A DNA stretch of 64,000 nucleotides from PALSA-1353 sp036267155 (GTDB lineage: Bacteria > Planctomycetota > Phycisphaerae > Tepidisphaerales > Tepidisphaeraceae), in the NCBI GenBank assembly GCA_036267155.1, contig DATAWP010000054.1, forward strand, positions 124,001 through 188,000. The letters run 5' to 3'. Numbering within the stretch: the first letter of the stretch is position 1; every line of letters begins with the position of its first letter. The position numbers and the translations under genes are program-made. A model generated the notes under the pieces. That model made no database searches. It was given only the letters and a program-made list of their open reading frames with translations, and was not told the DNA's origin. Shown in pieces: positions 1 through 8,228 of the stretch.

Positions 1-111
1 GCCAACATCGATCATCCGGAGTTTCACCTCCGTTGGAGCGGATATCGCCGGCTCGGGATGATCGATCACTTTGACTTGTTTACTGGACGGGAATACGGCC
101 ATCGCCTTCAT
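1..111 (-). CDS. Zinc-type alcohol dehydrogenase, glucose 1-dehydrogenase-like (partial, N-terminus only)
   Basis: Only the first 37 codons lie in the window; the gene continues beyond position 1. The protein opens MKAMAVFPSSKQVKVIDHPE and continues with APTEVKLRMIDVG, the N-terminal beta-strands of medium-chain, zinc-dependent dehydrogenases of the glucose 1-dehydrogenase type. A good ribosome site (AAGGAG about 7 bases before the ATG at 111) fixes the start. The catalytic zinc ligands and Rossmann domain are outside the window, so substrate is not determinable; another sugar or threonine dehydrogenase is possible. Confidence 0.6.
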   Translation of the reverse strand, partial: MKAMAVFPSSKQVKVIDHPEPAISAPTEVKLRMIDVG

Positions 112-176
112 CGGAAACTCCTTCCTGCGATTGCACTATACCGAGATTGATCGGCAACCACAGCCCCGCAAAACCG

Positions 177-277
177 TTGAACCGCAGAGACGCCGACCAC
201 GCAGAGAAAGACAAGAGGAAATTATCTTCTGAATTTTCTGCGCTCTTCTGCGCTTCCTCTGCGTCTGGGCGGTTCAA
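177..277. repeat. Inverted-repeat element, GCAGAG family
   Basis: The gap between the partial dehydrogenase and trpD holds an imperfect palindrome: TTGAACCGCAGAGACGC (177-193) matches the reverse complement of 261-277 at 15 of 17 positions. The interior has further GCAGAG and CTCTGCG blocks that can extend the stem. No open frame inside looks real. It resembles short non-coding palindromes dispersed in environmental genomes; only this one copy is in the window. Confidence 0.65.
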
Positions 278-294
278 ATTCTGTTTTCGTCGCT

Positions 295-1329
295 TTACCC
301 GCTCTTCGATTCGGCGATCAGAATTTCCAGGGCCTTTGCGGCCCTGCCGCCGTCGAGGGATTGGCGAGCGAGGTCCAGCCCTGCCTTCAAATCTTCAGCC
401 CTCTCCGCAATAACCAGCGCCGCCGCGGCGTTCAGCATGGCGATGTCGCGCATGGGCCCGGGCTTGCCTTGTAAAACCGCCGTCAATGCGGCGGCGGCTT
501 GGTCCAGCGTCTGCACCTGCAAATCGGATAGTCGCGCATATGAAATGCCGACATCCTTGGGATCCAGAGTCCAGTTTCGGATATGGCCGTCGCGCAGCTC
601 GCTGATGCGGGTTGGGCCAAGCGTGGAAATCTCGTCCAAGCCATCTTCGGCGTGAACGACCCAGGCGCGGATGCTTCCCAATTCACGGAGCACGGCGGCG
701 AGCCGGTCGGTCAGTTCCGGCGCGAAGACTCCCAGCAGTTGGTGTCTGGCCCGGCCGGGATTGGTCAGCGGTCCCAAAAGATTGAAGATCGTGGGGATTC
801 CCAGGGCTTTGCGGGTTTCCGCCACGAATTTCATGGCGGGATGGTGAGCGCGTGCGAAGGCGAAACAAATGTTGGCGCGGTCCAGACAACGGCGAAGGTC
901 GGATGGGGAGATTTCGAGTTTCAGGCCGAATTTTTCCAGGACATCGGCGGAACCCGCGCGGCTGGAGGCGGAGCGGTTGCCGTGCTTTACGACTTTGACG
1001 CCGGCGCCCGCGGCGATTAACGCGGCGGCCGTTGAAATGTTGAACGTGTGGCGGATATCGCCGCCGGTGCCGCAGGTGTCGAGGATCACCGAGGTGGGGT
1101 CGCATTCGACGGGGATGATTTTTTCACGCATCACCGTGGCGGCGCCGACCAATTCTTCCACGGTCGTTCCCTTGGCGGCGAGGCCGACCAGCAGACCGCC
1201 GATCTGGGCGTCGGGGGCCTTGCCGGACATGATGTGTAAGAAAACCTCGCGGGATTCGTCGCGCGTCAGGTCTTCACGCCGGCAAAGCTTGAGCAATGTT
1301 TCGCGGATGGTGGGCATGGCGTGCGGCAT
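295..1329 (-). CDS. trpD: Anthranilate phosphoribosyltransferase
   Basis: Transfers a phosphoribosyl group from PRPP to anthranilate in tryptophan synthesis (cytoplasm). The 344-residue length is normal. Visible family motifs: the PRPP-binding loop DTCGTGGD followed by TFNISTAAA, and the HGNRSASSRAGSADVLE segment that contacts anthranilate and PRPP. An N-terminal helical domain precedes the phosphoribosyltransferase fold. No strong ribosome site is seen; MPHAMP or the second Met (1317) could be the start. It lies 55 bp downstream of galK on the same strand, with no other trp gene adjacent, so it is an unlinked trp gene. Confidence 0.95.
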   Translation of the reverse strand: MPHAMPTIRETLLKLCRREDLTRDESREVFLHIMSGKAPDAQIGGLLVGLAAKGTTVEELVGAATVMREKIIPVECDPTSVILDTCGTGGDIRHTFNISTAAALIAAGAGVKVVKHGNRSASSRAGSADVLEKFGLKLEISPSDLRRCLDRANICFAFARAHHPAMKFVAETRKALGIPTIFNLLGPLTNPGRARHQLLGVFAPELTDRLAAVLRELGSIRAWVVHAEDGLDEISTLGPTRISELRDGHIRNWTLDPKDVGISYARLSDLQVQTLDQAAAALTAVLQGKPGPMRDIAMLNAAAALVIAERAEDLKAGLDLARQSLDGGRAAKALEILIAESKSG

Positions 1330-1384
1330 TTGAAGACCGCGGGATGGCTATCCCGCAGCTTTCCTGGGGAAAATACGTGACCGT

Positions 1385-2557
1385 TCACTCCAGGACCGAG
1401 GCGCCGGCGGTCGCTGTGGTCACGAAAACGCTCGGCTGGCGATCGAATTTGGCGGTGTAGGTTTTGTGCAGGTGATCGCTCAACTCCTTCACCCAGCGCG
1501 GCTGAGCCAGGGCGACGATGCTGCCGCCAAAACCGCCGCCGGTCATCCTCGCGCCGTAGATGCCTTTGACCTTCATCGCCTGCTCGACCAGGAAATCCAA
1601 TTCGGCGCAGCTTACTTCGTAATCGTCCCGCAGGGAATGGTGGCTCTTGACCATTAATTCGCCCGCCTCGTCGTAATGCTGCATGAGCAGCTTCTGGGCC
1701 ATCTCGATCGTCCGCAGATTTTCGCCGACCACGTGCCGGCAGCGGCGATAGACCACCTCGCTCATCCGGCCTTTGGCGGATTCGATCTGTTCAGTAGTGG
1801 CATCGCGCAAAGCCCTGATCATCGGATGGTCTCGCTGAAGGATAGCCACACCTTCCTCGCATTGGCGGCGGCGCATGGCATATTCGCCGTCGCTCAGTTC
1901 GTGCTTGACCATGCTGTTGACGATCACCACGCGCAGGTCCTTGGAATCGAGCGGCACGAATTGCTTCGTGAAGTCGCGGCAATCGAGCATCATCGCGTGG
2001 CCGGCCTTGGCGGCGGCGACGATCATCTGATCCATGATCCCACACGGAACCTGCGGATATTCGTGCTCGGCCTTCTGACAGATCAGGGCCAGCCGATCCA
2101 CCTCGATTGTCAGGCCCGCCAGTAAAAGCAACGCGCGGGCGATCGAGATTTCGATGGCGGCGCTGCTGGAAAGGCCGCCGCCGACCGGAAGTGAATTGCA
2201 GATCAGGGCATCCATTCCGGAAAGCGGAATGCCCGCGCCGATCAGTTCCGCCGCCACGCCACGCACGTAGTTGCCCCAGTTGGGCTTGGCTCGCTCGATC
2301 TTCTTCTGAAGGGAAAATTCGACGAACTCGTTGGGAAAGACCGTCGAGGCAACTTTTACCGTGCCATCTTTGCGGAGACGGCAAACAATTTTCACCTCGG
2401 GCTCGATGGCCATTGGAAAGACGAAACCGTCGTTGTAATCGGTATGTTCCCCGATCAGATTCACGCGGCCGGGGGCGCGAACGACCCGCAGCTTCTCGCC
2501 GGGACCGAATAATTGCGCGAAACGGTCCTTGTATTGCGAAATCGTCTCCTCGGCCAT
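1385..2557 (-). CDS. galK: Galactokinase
   Basis: ATP-dependent phosphorylation of alpha-D-galactose to galactose 1-phosphate (Leloir pathway), a GHMP-family kinase. The galactokinase signature GRVNLIGEHTDYNDGFVFP is near residue 30, the phosphate-binding loop LPVGGGLSSSAAIE near 130, and the C-terminal GHMP motif ARMTGGGFGGS near 345. Length 390 residues is typical. It starts MAEETISQY; no ribosome site is obvious. galE and galT are not adjacent, so the gene is isolated from its pathway partners apart from same-strand trpD downstream. Confidence 0.95.
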   Translation of the reverse strand: MAEETISQYKDRFAQLFGPGEKLRVVRAPGRVNLIGEHTDYNDGFVFPMAIEPEVKIVCRLRKDGTVKVASTVFPNEFVEFSLQKKIERAKPNWGNYVRGVAAELIGAGIPLSGMDALICNSLPVGGGLSSSAAIEISIARALLLLAGLTIEVDRLALICQKAEHEYPQVPCGIMDQMIVAAAKAGHAMMLDCRDFTKQFVPLDSKDLRVVIVNSMVKHELSDGEYAMRRRQCEEGVAILQRDHPMIRALRDATTEQIESAKGRMSEVVYRRCRHVVGENLRTIEMAQKLLMQHYDEAGELMVKSHHSLRDDYEVSCAELDFLVEQAMKVKGIYGARMTGGGFGGSIVALAQPRWVKELSDHLHKTYTAKFDRQPSVFVTTATAGASVLE

Positions 2558-2680
2558 GGGGGAAATCTAAGACCATGGCGGAAAGTGGTCAAGCGTGAGG
2601 CCAAAGCACGCCGCGCCGCGGTGGGTTTTGGCGCGATGGGTGGATATACTTGGGGGGTCGATTCAACTACGGAGCAAAGC

Positions 2681-3631
2681 ATGTCGTCACGCCGTTGTCT
2701 GCATTTTGTGCCGCTGGTGGTGCTGTTGGCCTTCGCTCCTGTTTTCGCCGCGGGGCCGACGACCCGGCCGATTGTTCCCGATTCATTTTTGCGTTTTGTC
2801 GATGACGGGCATGGCGGGGGATCGCTGCAAACGGCCGATGTGGCCTTTCGCAATGCCGCGGGAATTCAGGTGCATCTGATCGCGGCCGTCCATATCGGGG
2901 AAAAGGCGTATTACGATGAATTGAACCAGGATTTCAAGGGTTACGATGCTTTGCTGTATGAGATGGTGAAGCCCAAAAACGTCGCTCCCCCGGCGCCGGG
3001 CGAGGGGGAAAAATCGGATAGCCCGATCAGCCAGTTTCAGCGGTTCCTCAAAGATACGCTTGAACTGGATTTCCAATTGGACGACATCGATTACTCGGCC
3101 GCCAATTTCGTCCATGCCGATCTGGACACCCAGACATTCGAGAAAATGCAGGAAGAGCGGGGAGAAACGTTTGAGCAAATCATGCTGAGAGAGTTAATAA
3201 AGGCCATCACCAATCCGCCGCCGCTCAAGCCGGGGGCAACCGATGAGGATTCGATGGATGATCTCATCGGAGTGCTGACCAAGCCGGACATGGAGCGGCA
3301 ACTCAAGGTCGTCATCGCCCGGCAGCTTGGGCAGATTGATCTGTCCGCCATGGGACTCGACGGGCCCGGCGGCAGCGTTCTGGTAACGGAGCGCAACAAA
3401 GCGGCGCTGAAGGTTCTTTCCGATACGATGGCGGCGGGGAAAAAGAACCTCGCGATTTTCTACGGAGCCGCCCACATGACGGACATGACCACGCGCCTTG
3501 AGGCGATGGGATTTTCGCCCGTCGCAACGCGATGGAATGTCGCATGGGATTTGACGATTCGGCCGGATCAGCCGTCGGCTGTGGAAAAGCTGATGCAAGA
3601 CCTTCTGGATTCGACCAGCGACCCAAAGTAA
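2681..3631 (+). CDS. Secreted TraB/GumN-like protein
   Basis: A 316-residue protein with an N-terminal signal peptide (basic start, hydrophobic stretch LVVLLAFAPVFA, cleavage before AGPTT). The mature part has features of the TraB/PrgY/GumN (TIKI-like) superfamily: an early Gx2H-like motif (AAVHIGE near residue 70), a conserved Glu in LLYEMV, and a late GAAHM motif near residue 270. Relatives include pheromone-shutdown factors and metalloproteases; a specific function cannot be assigned. The start at 2681 is chosen because the longer upstream frame would place the signal peptide internally. tmk follows on the same strand after 42 bases. Confidence 0.65.
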   Translation: MSSRRCLHFVPLVVLLAFAPVFAAGPTTRPIVPDSFLRFVDDGHGGGSLQTADVAFRNAAGIQVHLIAAVHIGEKAYYDELNQDFKGYDALLYEMVKPKNVAPPAPGEGEKSDSPISQFQRFLKDTLELDFQLDDIDYSAANFVHADLDTQTFEKMQEERGETFEQIMLRELIKAITNPPPLKPGATDEDSMDDLIGVLTKPDMERQLKVVIARQLGQIDLSAMGLDGPGGSVLVTERNKAALKVLSDTMAAGKKNLAIFYGAAHMTDMTTRLEAMGFSPVATRWNVAWDLTIRPDQPSAVEKLMQDLLDSTSDPK

Positions 3632-3673
3632 ATAAGATTGGAAATCCGAAGTCCGAAGTTCTTTTCTTTCTCC

Positions 3674-4333
3674 ATGACTCATCTCCGTGGAAAATTCATC
3701 GTGTTCGACGGCAACGAAGGGTGCGGCAAGAGCACGCAGGCTCACCTGGCGCTTGCCGAGATTGAAAAAGCCGGCCCCAAGACCGTTTTGGTGCGCGATC
3801 CGGGCACGACGCCCATTGGCGAAAAAATCCGCGAAATCCTGCTCGATCCCAAGAACACGGAAATGGCTACCCGATGCGAAATGCTGCTGTTCATGGCCGC
3901 CCGCGCCCAGATGATGAAAGAGATCATCATGCCTGCTCTTAAAGACGGGCTTGTCGTCGTCAGCGACCGGTTCATCTCCAGCACCCTCGCGTACCAGCTC
4001 GGCGGCGACGGCCTGTCGGAGGCGGAGATTCTGGCGGTCGGCAAAACAGCCGTGCATGAGCATTGGCCGGACATGACGATCATTTTCGACCTGCCGGTAG
4101 CGGTGAGCAGCGCACGCACTCGTCCCAAGTTCACGCTGTTTCCGGACGATCCCGTCGCTGGAGCCGAGAAAGACCGCATCGAACGGCGTTCTCTGGAATA
4201 CCATGAGATGGTGCGGCAGAATTATCTGCGGCAAGCGAAGAACCGTCGCAACAAATATCAAGTGGTCGATGCGAACCGAGAGGTCGAGCAAGTCCACGCC
4301 GATGTCATGCGCCTGCTCAAATCGCTCCAATGA
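3674..4333 (+). CDS. tmk: Thymidylate kinase
   Basis: Phosphorylates dTMP to dTDP for DNA synthesis. The 219-residue protein begins with a beta-strand and P-loop, FIVFDGNEGCGKST (residues 8-21), carries the DR motif VSDRFISSTLAYQ near residue 97, and has a C-terminal lid region rich in Arg/Lys. The P-loop has Glu-Gly-Cys-Gly where many TMKs have Asp-Gly-Ala-Gly. The Met at 3674 gives the family length; the longer in-frame start at 3638 adds an unlikely extension. holB starts 6 bases after the stop, the common tmk-holB pairing. Confidence 0.93.
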   Translation: MTHLRGKFIVFDGNEGCGKSTQAHLALAEIEKAGPKTVLVRDPGTTPIGEKIREILLDPKNTEMATRCEMLLFMAARAQMMKEIIMPALKDGLVVVSDRFISSTLAYQLGGDGLSEAEILAVGKTAVHEHWPDMTIIFDLPVAVSSARTRPKFTLFPDDPVAGAEKDRIERRSLEYHEMVRQNYLRQAKNRRNKYQVVDANREVEQVHADVMRLLKSLQ

Positions 4334-4339
4334 CAATCC

Positions 4340-5374
4340 ATGGTTCGATTAAAGGACATTTTCGGACAGGATGCGGCAGTCGAATCTCTGCGCGCCGCGT
4401 ACGCGGCCGATCGGCTGCCGCATGGGCTGATCTTCGCGGGGCCGGAGGGTGTGGGAAAGGCCACGACGGCCGCTGCGCTGGCGGGGCTATTTCTTTGCGA
4501 ACACCCCGCTGCGGAGGATGCCTGCGGGAAATGTCAAAGCTGCCAGGCCGTCGCGGCGGGAAATCATCCCGATTATCACGTGATCACCAAAGAGCTCGCC
4601 CGCCTGCACGACAAGAGCGGATCGAGCAAGGCGACGCAATTGTCGATCAATGTGATTCGATACGATTTGGCCGTGCCGGCTGGACGAAAAACCGTCATGG
4701 GCCGCGGGAAGGTCTTTGTCATCGAGCAGGCGGAGTTGATGACGGATGCGGCCCAGAACGCGCTGCTGAAAACGCTGGAGGAGCCGGCGGGACGATCACT
4801 GATTATTTTGCTGACGACGCACGGCAATGAATTGCTGCCGACCGTTCGCAGCCGATGCCAGACGGTCCGCTTCGCGGCGCTGCCGGCGGACCTTGTGGCG
4901 AAACAGTTGGAGCGTCGGGGAGTCGATCCGGCCACTGCTGCCGCCGCGGCGAACTTTTCGGATGGATCGCTCGGCGTGGCGATTCGATGGATCGAAGATG
5001 AAGTCCTCGGCTGCGCTTCGGCGGTTGCCAACACGATGGACGCGATTTTGGACGGCAAAACCGGCACGAATCTGGCCGATCTTTTCCGCAAGAGCGCCGA
5101 CGCGTACGCGGAAAAAGTTCTGGCCCGCGACGAATTGGCCAGCAAAGACTCTGCCGTGCGCAGCGGATTAGGCGTGTATCTGTCCATCGCCGCGAGGCGA
5201 ATTCGCCAGAGACTTCGCCCCGCGCCCGATGCGGATTTCATCGACCACGCCTGCGACGCGGTCGAGGCGATTTCGCGGGCGGAGAAGTATTTGAGCGCCA
5301 ACGTCAATGTGCCGCTGGTCCTGGAACAGTTGGCGGCAAGCTTGCAGAACGAAGACAAATCAAAAAAGTTTTAG
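4340..5374 (+). CDS. holB: DNA polymerase III delta-prime subunit
   Basis: Clamp-loader subunit. The AAA+ module has Walker A GPEGVGKATT near residue 35, a four-Cys zinc module (C-x8-C-x2-C-x2-C, from LCEHPAAEDACGKCQSC) near residues 53-68, and the conserved ALLKTLEEP box followed by an RSRCQTVRF sensor/arginine segment. 344 residues is normal. Operon with tmk upstream. The stop codon (TAG at 5372-5374) is formed by the first bases of the palindromic repeat that follows, so the last residues (KSKKF) run right up to that element. Confidence 0.9.
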   Translation: MVRLKDIFGQDAAVESLRAAYAADRLPHGLIFAGPEGVGKATTAAALAGLFLCEHPAAEDACGKCQSCQAVAAGNHPDYHVITKELARLHDKSGSSKATQLSINVIRYDLAVPAGRKTVMGRGKVFVIEQAELMTDAAQNALLKTLEEPAGRSLIILLTTHGNELLPTVRSRCQTVRFAALPADLVAKQLERRGVDPATAAAAANFSDGSLGVAIRWIEDEVLGCASAVANTMDAILDGKTGTNLADLFRKSADAYAEKVLARDELASKDSAVRSGLGVYLSIAARRIRQRLRPAPDADFIDHACDAVEAISRAEKYLSANVNVPLVLEQLAASLQNEDKSKKF

Positions 5375-5512
5375 CCACAGATGAAAATCAGATAAAAAGA
5401 TAGATGTAAGGCGGGAAATCGCTGCGAAAAATGCGAATATTCCGGCGTTTTATCTGCCTTTTTATCTGATTCTCATCTGACTTCGGCGAGCTCAGTCGAG
5501 CCGTGGCTAAAA
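5371..5512. repeat. Palindromic intergenic repeat, copy 1 (CACAGAT family), interrupted
   Basis: TTTTAGCCACAGATGA opens the element and TCATCT...GTGGCTAAAA closes it. Apart from a 24-bp insertion at 5479-5502 the two 31-base ends pair with one mismatch. Internal tracts (ATCAGATAAAAAG against CTTTTTATCTGAT) lengthen the hairpin. It lies between convergent holB and mutY and supplies the stop codons of both. Related copies are at 18925, 42664 and 57786. In RNA it would form a long stem and may also terminate transcription from both sides. Confidence 0.85.
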
Positions 5513-6597
5513 ATGATTTCCGCGATTTTCAACTGCGGGCGCGACAGGGGATATTGATCCAATTCGTCGGGGCGGATCCATCGGCATATACGGTTGGTTT
5601 GGCATGGACCGTCGGCTCGGGCCCGAGCGGTGAAAACATTGAAGATGTAGCGACGATGCGTCAGGGCGTGCCGGATCTGGCCGATCTGGCGCAGGTCGCG
5701 AACTCGCAAACCGATTTGGCGGGTGACAATCGCTGGGGTGAGATCGTCATCGGTGATCTCGATGGTTGGAAACTGCCATAGACCTGCCCATCGGCCGGTG
5801 TTCGGCCGGCGCTCGATGAGCCAGCGGTTGGCGCGCGATACGCCGATCGTCCAGCGACGAAGCAAAGGGGTGGGCCGGGACTTTCGCGGTGGCGGAATCG
5901 CATCCTGTAATCCCGCTTTAGCGGCTTGGCAAAATCGCCTCACCGGGCAAGCGGGACAATGGGGCCTTTTGGGTGTGCAGACCGTTGCGCCTAATTCCAT
6001 CAGGGCTGAGTTGAATTGGCCAACGCGGGACCGGGGAAGAATCTGTTCGGCCCGCTGCCAAAGTAGTTGGCGTGTCCGCGGCTCCCGGGGATCGGATCGG
6101 ATTTTATCCAATCGGCACAGCACTCGAGCGACGTTGCCGTCGAGGATGGGGGCACGCTGCCCGAATGCGATGGAGGCCACCGCGCCGGCCGTGTATCTTC
6201 CAATGCCGGGGAGGCTCATTAAGCCTTGCGCAGAAAAGGGGATGCGTTCGCCGAATTCGGCGACTATCTTCTTCGCGGCGGCCTGAAGATTTCGGGCTCG
6301 CGAGTAATATCCCAATCCCTGCCAGAGTCGAAGAACCTGCTGCTCCGGCGCGGCGGCAAGCTCGCCAATCGTGGCGAATGCCTTCATGAATCGAAGAAAA
6401 TAGGGAATTACCGTCGTAACCTGCGTCTGCTGAAGCATGACCTCGCTGACCAGGACGGCATACGGATCGACATTGCTTGTCCGTCCCAGCGGCGGCCGCC
6501 AAGGCAAATCCCGGCGGTGGCGCTCGTACCAGCTCAACAGGCTTTGGGACATGGCGCGAGGATTGACCTGAGACTTCTTTTTTCGGCGCGGTTTCAT
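5473..6597 (-). CDS. mutY: A/G-specific adenine glycosylase
   Basis: Removes adenine mispaired with 8-oxoguanine or guanine. Domains: helix-hairpin-helix glycosylase (SEVMLQQTQV with catalytic Glu near residue 52; LPGIGRYTAGAVAS; catalytic Asp in LDGNVARVL), the 4Fe-4S loop C-x6-C-x2-C-x5-C (CTPKRPHCPACPVRRFC) near residues 207-223, then a C-terminal NUDIX-like domain. 374 residues. Two starts are possible (6597, or MSQSLL at 6552); neither has a clear ribosome site. The last residues, HGSTELAEVR, are encoded by the palindromic repeat and its 24-bp insert; without the insert the frame would end as SHR and then stop. Confidence 0.94.
   Translation of the reverse strand: MKPRRKKKSQVNPRAMSQSLLSWYERHRRDLPWRPPLGRTSNVDPYAVLVSEVMLQQTQVTTVIPYFLRFMKAFATIGELAAAPEQQVLRLWQGLGYYSRARNLQAAAKKIVAEFGERIPFSAQGLMSLPGIGRYTAGAVASIAFGQRAPILDGNVARVLCRLDKIRSDPREPRTRQLLWQRAEQILPRSRVGQFNSALMELGATVCTPKRPHCPACPVRRFCQAAKAGLQDAIPPPRKSRPTPLLRRWTIGVSRANRWLIERRPNTGRWAGLWQFPTIEITDDDLTPAIVTRQIGLRVRDLRQIGQIRHALTHRRYIFNVFTARARADGPCQTNRICRWIRPDELDQYPLSRPQLKIAEIIFSHGSTELAEVR
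5479..5502. mobile_element. 24-bp insert nested in the palindromic repeat
   Basis: Bases 5479-5502 begin GACTTCGGCG and end CAGTCGAGCC. They split what would otherwise be a perfect CATCTGTGGC terminus of the surrounding repeat. The length is a multiple of three, so the mutY frame stays open and gains eight residues (reading GSTELAEV). From memory, peptides like STELAEV recur at the ends of unrelated bacterial proteins, which suggests a dispersed micro-element; that recurrence cannot be checked here. Confidence 0.6.
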
Positions 6598-6738
6598 GCC
6601 TGTTAATTTAGGAAGATTTTTCCGGTTTTAATTTGCAAGTCCGAGAAAATAGTTTATTTTTGGCGTACTGGAAGGAGTGGGAGCGGCATTATATTCGGGT
6701 AGTCGAATGGATTTTACCCAGCATTCATGGAGGATGCC

Positions 6739-7014
6739 ATGAGATCGCCGCATATAGATGACTTTGTCCGGCTAATGACGGACATCCCGGAATTGGCCCT
6801 GAATCGTGGCGAAATTGGTGTCGTCCGCAGCACTTGGTTTGCCCCATCTGTTGCCTACGAAGTCGAGTTTCACCAGATCGGGCATGACTACCAAACCCGC
6901 GCCTTGCTCCTGCCGGATCAGGTCGAAGTGGAAGAGGGCTCGCTCTTCAAGCATTTGGGGTCTGTCGCCGAAGGCGATGCCTTGGCGACGAACGTAGTCG
7001 CTGCCGCCAAGTGA
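6739..7014 (+). CDS. DUF4926-like small protein
   Basis: 91 residues starting MRSPHIDDFVRL. The pattern of a hydrophobic start, a PELALNRGEIGVV turn, then AYEVEFHQIGHDYQTRALLLPDQVE fits the DUF4926 family of small beta-barrel-like proteins, often found beside toxin-antitoxin or contact-dependent systems. The Met at 6739 follows GGAGG by five bases, which is better than the upstream Met at 6727. The lipoprotein gene downstream overlaps its stop codon (GTGA), so the two are probably co-translated. Function unknown. Confidence 0.65.
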   Translation: MRSPHIDDFVRLMTDIPELALNRGEIGVVRSTWFAPSVAYEVEFHQIGHDYQTRALLLPDQVEVEEGSLFKHLGSVAEGDALATNVVAAAK

Positions 7015-7400
7015 GACGCAGCCGTTCCACAGCAATCGTGGCAGCGATCACCTGTCTTCTGGCGGGCTGCAGCGATGCGTTGATTCCCGGCCAAATCCAA
7101 GCATTGGAAGTTTATCGGGTGGTATTTGCCCATTCGAGCATAGAGTCCTGCACGCACATCGAGCCGAGCAATGCCGAACGGGATCACGCCGGTATCCTGC
7201 ACGTTCAACTGAACCTTCGTTCGACGACCGATGCAGACCAATACATCGATGCGTTCATTTCCTTCAAACTCGATGGCCAGTTCGTTGAAAAGCTCAAGCC
7301 TCAGCGCGCGGTGCTGAAGGGGAACCTCACCACCACCCTCTTGTTCAACAGCACCCAGCCGGCGGATGATTACAGCATTCACCTGGATTATGCGAAATAG
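7011..7400 (+). CDS. Small hypothetical lipoprotein
   Basis: 129 residues, GTG start overlapping the preceding stop. The N-terminus (MRRSRSTAIVAAITCLLAGC) is a lipoprotein signal with lipobox LAGC, so the mature protein is expected to start at Cys and be membrane-anchored. The rest looks like a small beta-sandwich (alternating hydrophobic strands such as GILHVQLNLRS and AFISFKLDGQFVEKL) with no recognised domain. Translational coupling to the DUF4926-like gene suggests a two-gene unit, possibly effector/immunity-like, but this is speculative. Confidence 0.6.
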   Translation: MRRSRSTAIVAAITCLLAGCSDALIPGQIQALEVYRVVFAHSSIESCTHIEPSNAERDHAGILHVQLNLRSTTDADQYIDAFISFKLDGQFVEKLKPQRAVLKGNLTTTLLFNSTQPADDYSIHLDYAK

Positions 7401-7483
7401 GATTCGCTTTTTCGCGTGAGTTGATTTATCCGTGATAGAGGGAACGAGCCCGGCAACCGCCGCGACGAAGATGCGGCACGAAT

Positions 7484-7696
7484 ATGTCGTACGCCGCCTT
7501 CATGGCGGCGGTGGATCGCCCCTCGACGGACCCCGCCCCCGGCCGGGAAAAACCACCAGCAGTTGAAATATGCGCCAACTGTGGCGCCAAGGTCGACACA
7601 CTGGAAACACCGCCCGTCTGGAATAACAACGTGGTCTGCGCGGCCTGCCACGGTCGGCTATCGACCGCCAACGTACCGCGGTTACTACGGCAGTAG
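7484..7696 (+). CDS. Small zinc-ribbon protein, perhaps truncated
   Basis: 70 residues with two CxxC knuckles (ICANCGAKVD and VCAACHGRL) separated by a TPPVWNNNVV linker, a classic small zinc ribbon. Similar N-terminal zinc ribbons in planctomycetes are usually followed by membrane segments; here the frame stops soon after the second knuckle, so the gene may be shortened. No clear ribosome site. It sits at the edge of the accessory metal-resistance block and is convergent to it. Confidence 0.45.
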   Translation: MSYAAFMAAVDRPSTDPAPGREKPPAVEICANCGAKVDTLETPPVWNNNVVCAACHGRLSTANVPRLLRQ

Positions 7697-7763
7697 CCGG
7701 TCGGTTCGGCAGGGCGCGGACAATGGCGACGCGCATTTTGTTTACATACATCCCAACACGTTT

Positions 7764-8228
7764 TTACATCCCGGAGAATGTCTGATCTCCACCGAGCATG
7801 CCCTGATAGATCAATGCGGCGACAAAGCATATGCCAACTAACAGATAAGCGACGCCCGGCGACTGTTTCTTTCGGTGAATGGTGATGCGCCAAACCAGCA
7901 GCATTATCAGCAAGGCGGCAAGCGACGTTCCGAGCCATTTATGAATGGCCATACCCTTGACACCGTTGTCGTCCGGCATCCAGAATAGCCAACCGAACAT
8001 TGCGGTGAACGGTGTGATCAAGCCTGCGTATAACATCGTCCACCATCCCACGGTCAGCAATGACTCGCGGCGAAACAGCCGGCCCGCCAGGTCGCTGAAG
8101 ATCGACACCGGCACCAGCGCGGCCGTGAAGTTCACCAGAATCGGATGAATCCTCCAACTGCTGTCCCAGTGCTGGAGAACTTCGATGAATCCGACGCTCA
8201 GTGGAAAACTTGAGTGAAACATGATCAT
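7764..8228 (-). CDS. DUF2231 membrane protein
   Basis: 154-residue integral membrane protein with about four hydrophobic helices. The family motif is near the N-terminus (HPILVNFTAALVPVSI) and two further His-containing helices follow, typical of DUF2231 proteins, which are often encoded with copper or haem genes. The ATG at 8228 follows AAAGGAC and overlaps the stop of the upstream 53-residue metal-binding gene (ATGA), so it is the last gene of the minus-strand copper operon. Role inferred: membrane redox or metal-handling partner. Confidence 0.75.
   Translation of the reverse strand: MIMFHSSFPLSVGFIEVLQHWDSSWRIHPILVNFTAALVPVSIFSDLAGRLFRRESLLTVGWWTMLYAGLITPFTAMFGWLFWMPDDNGVKGMAIHKWLGTSLAALLIMLLVWRITIHRKKQSPGVAYLLVGICFVAALIYQGMLGGDQTFSGM

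Noticed and set aside
3194..4336. 380-codon minus-strand frame opposite tmk and the TraB-like gene
   Set aside because: Shadow of two well-supported plus-strand genes; no domain pattern.
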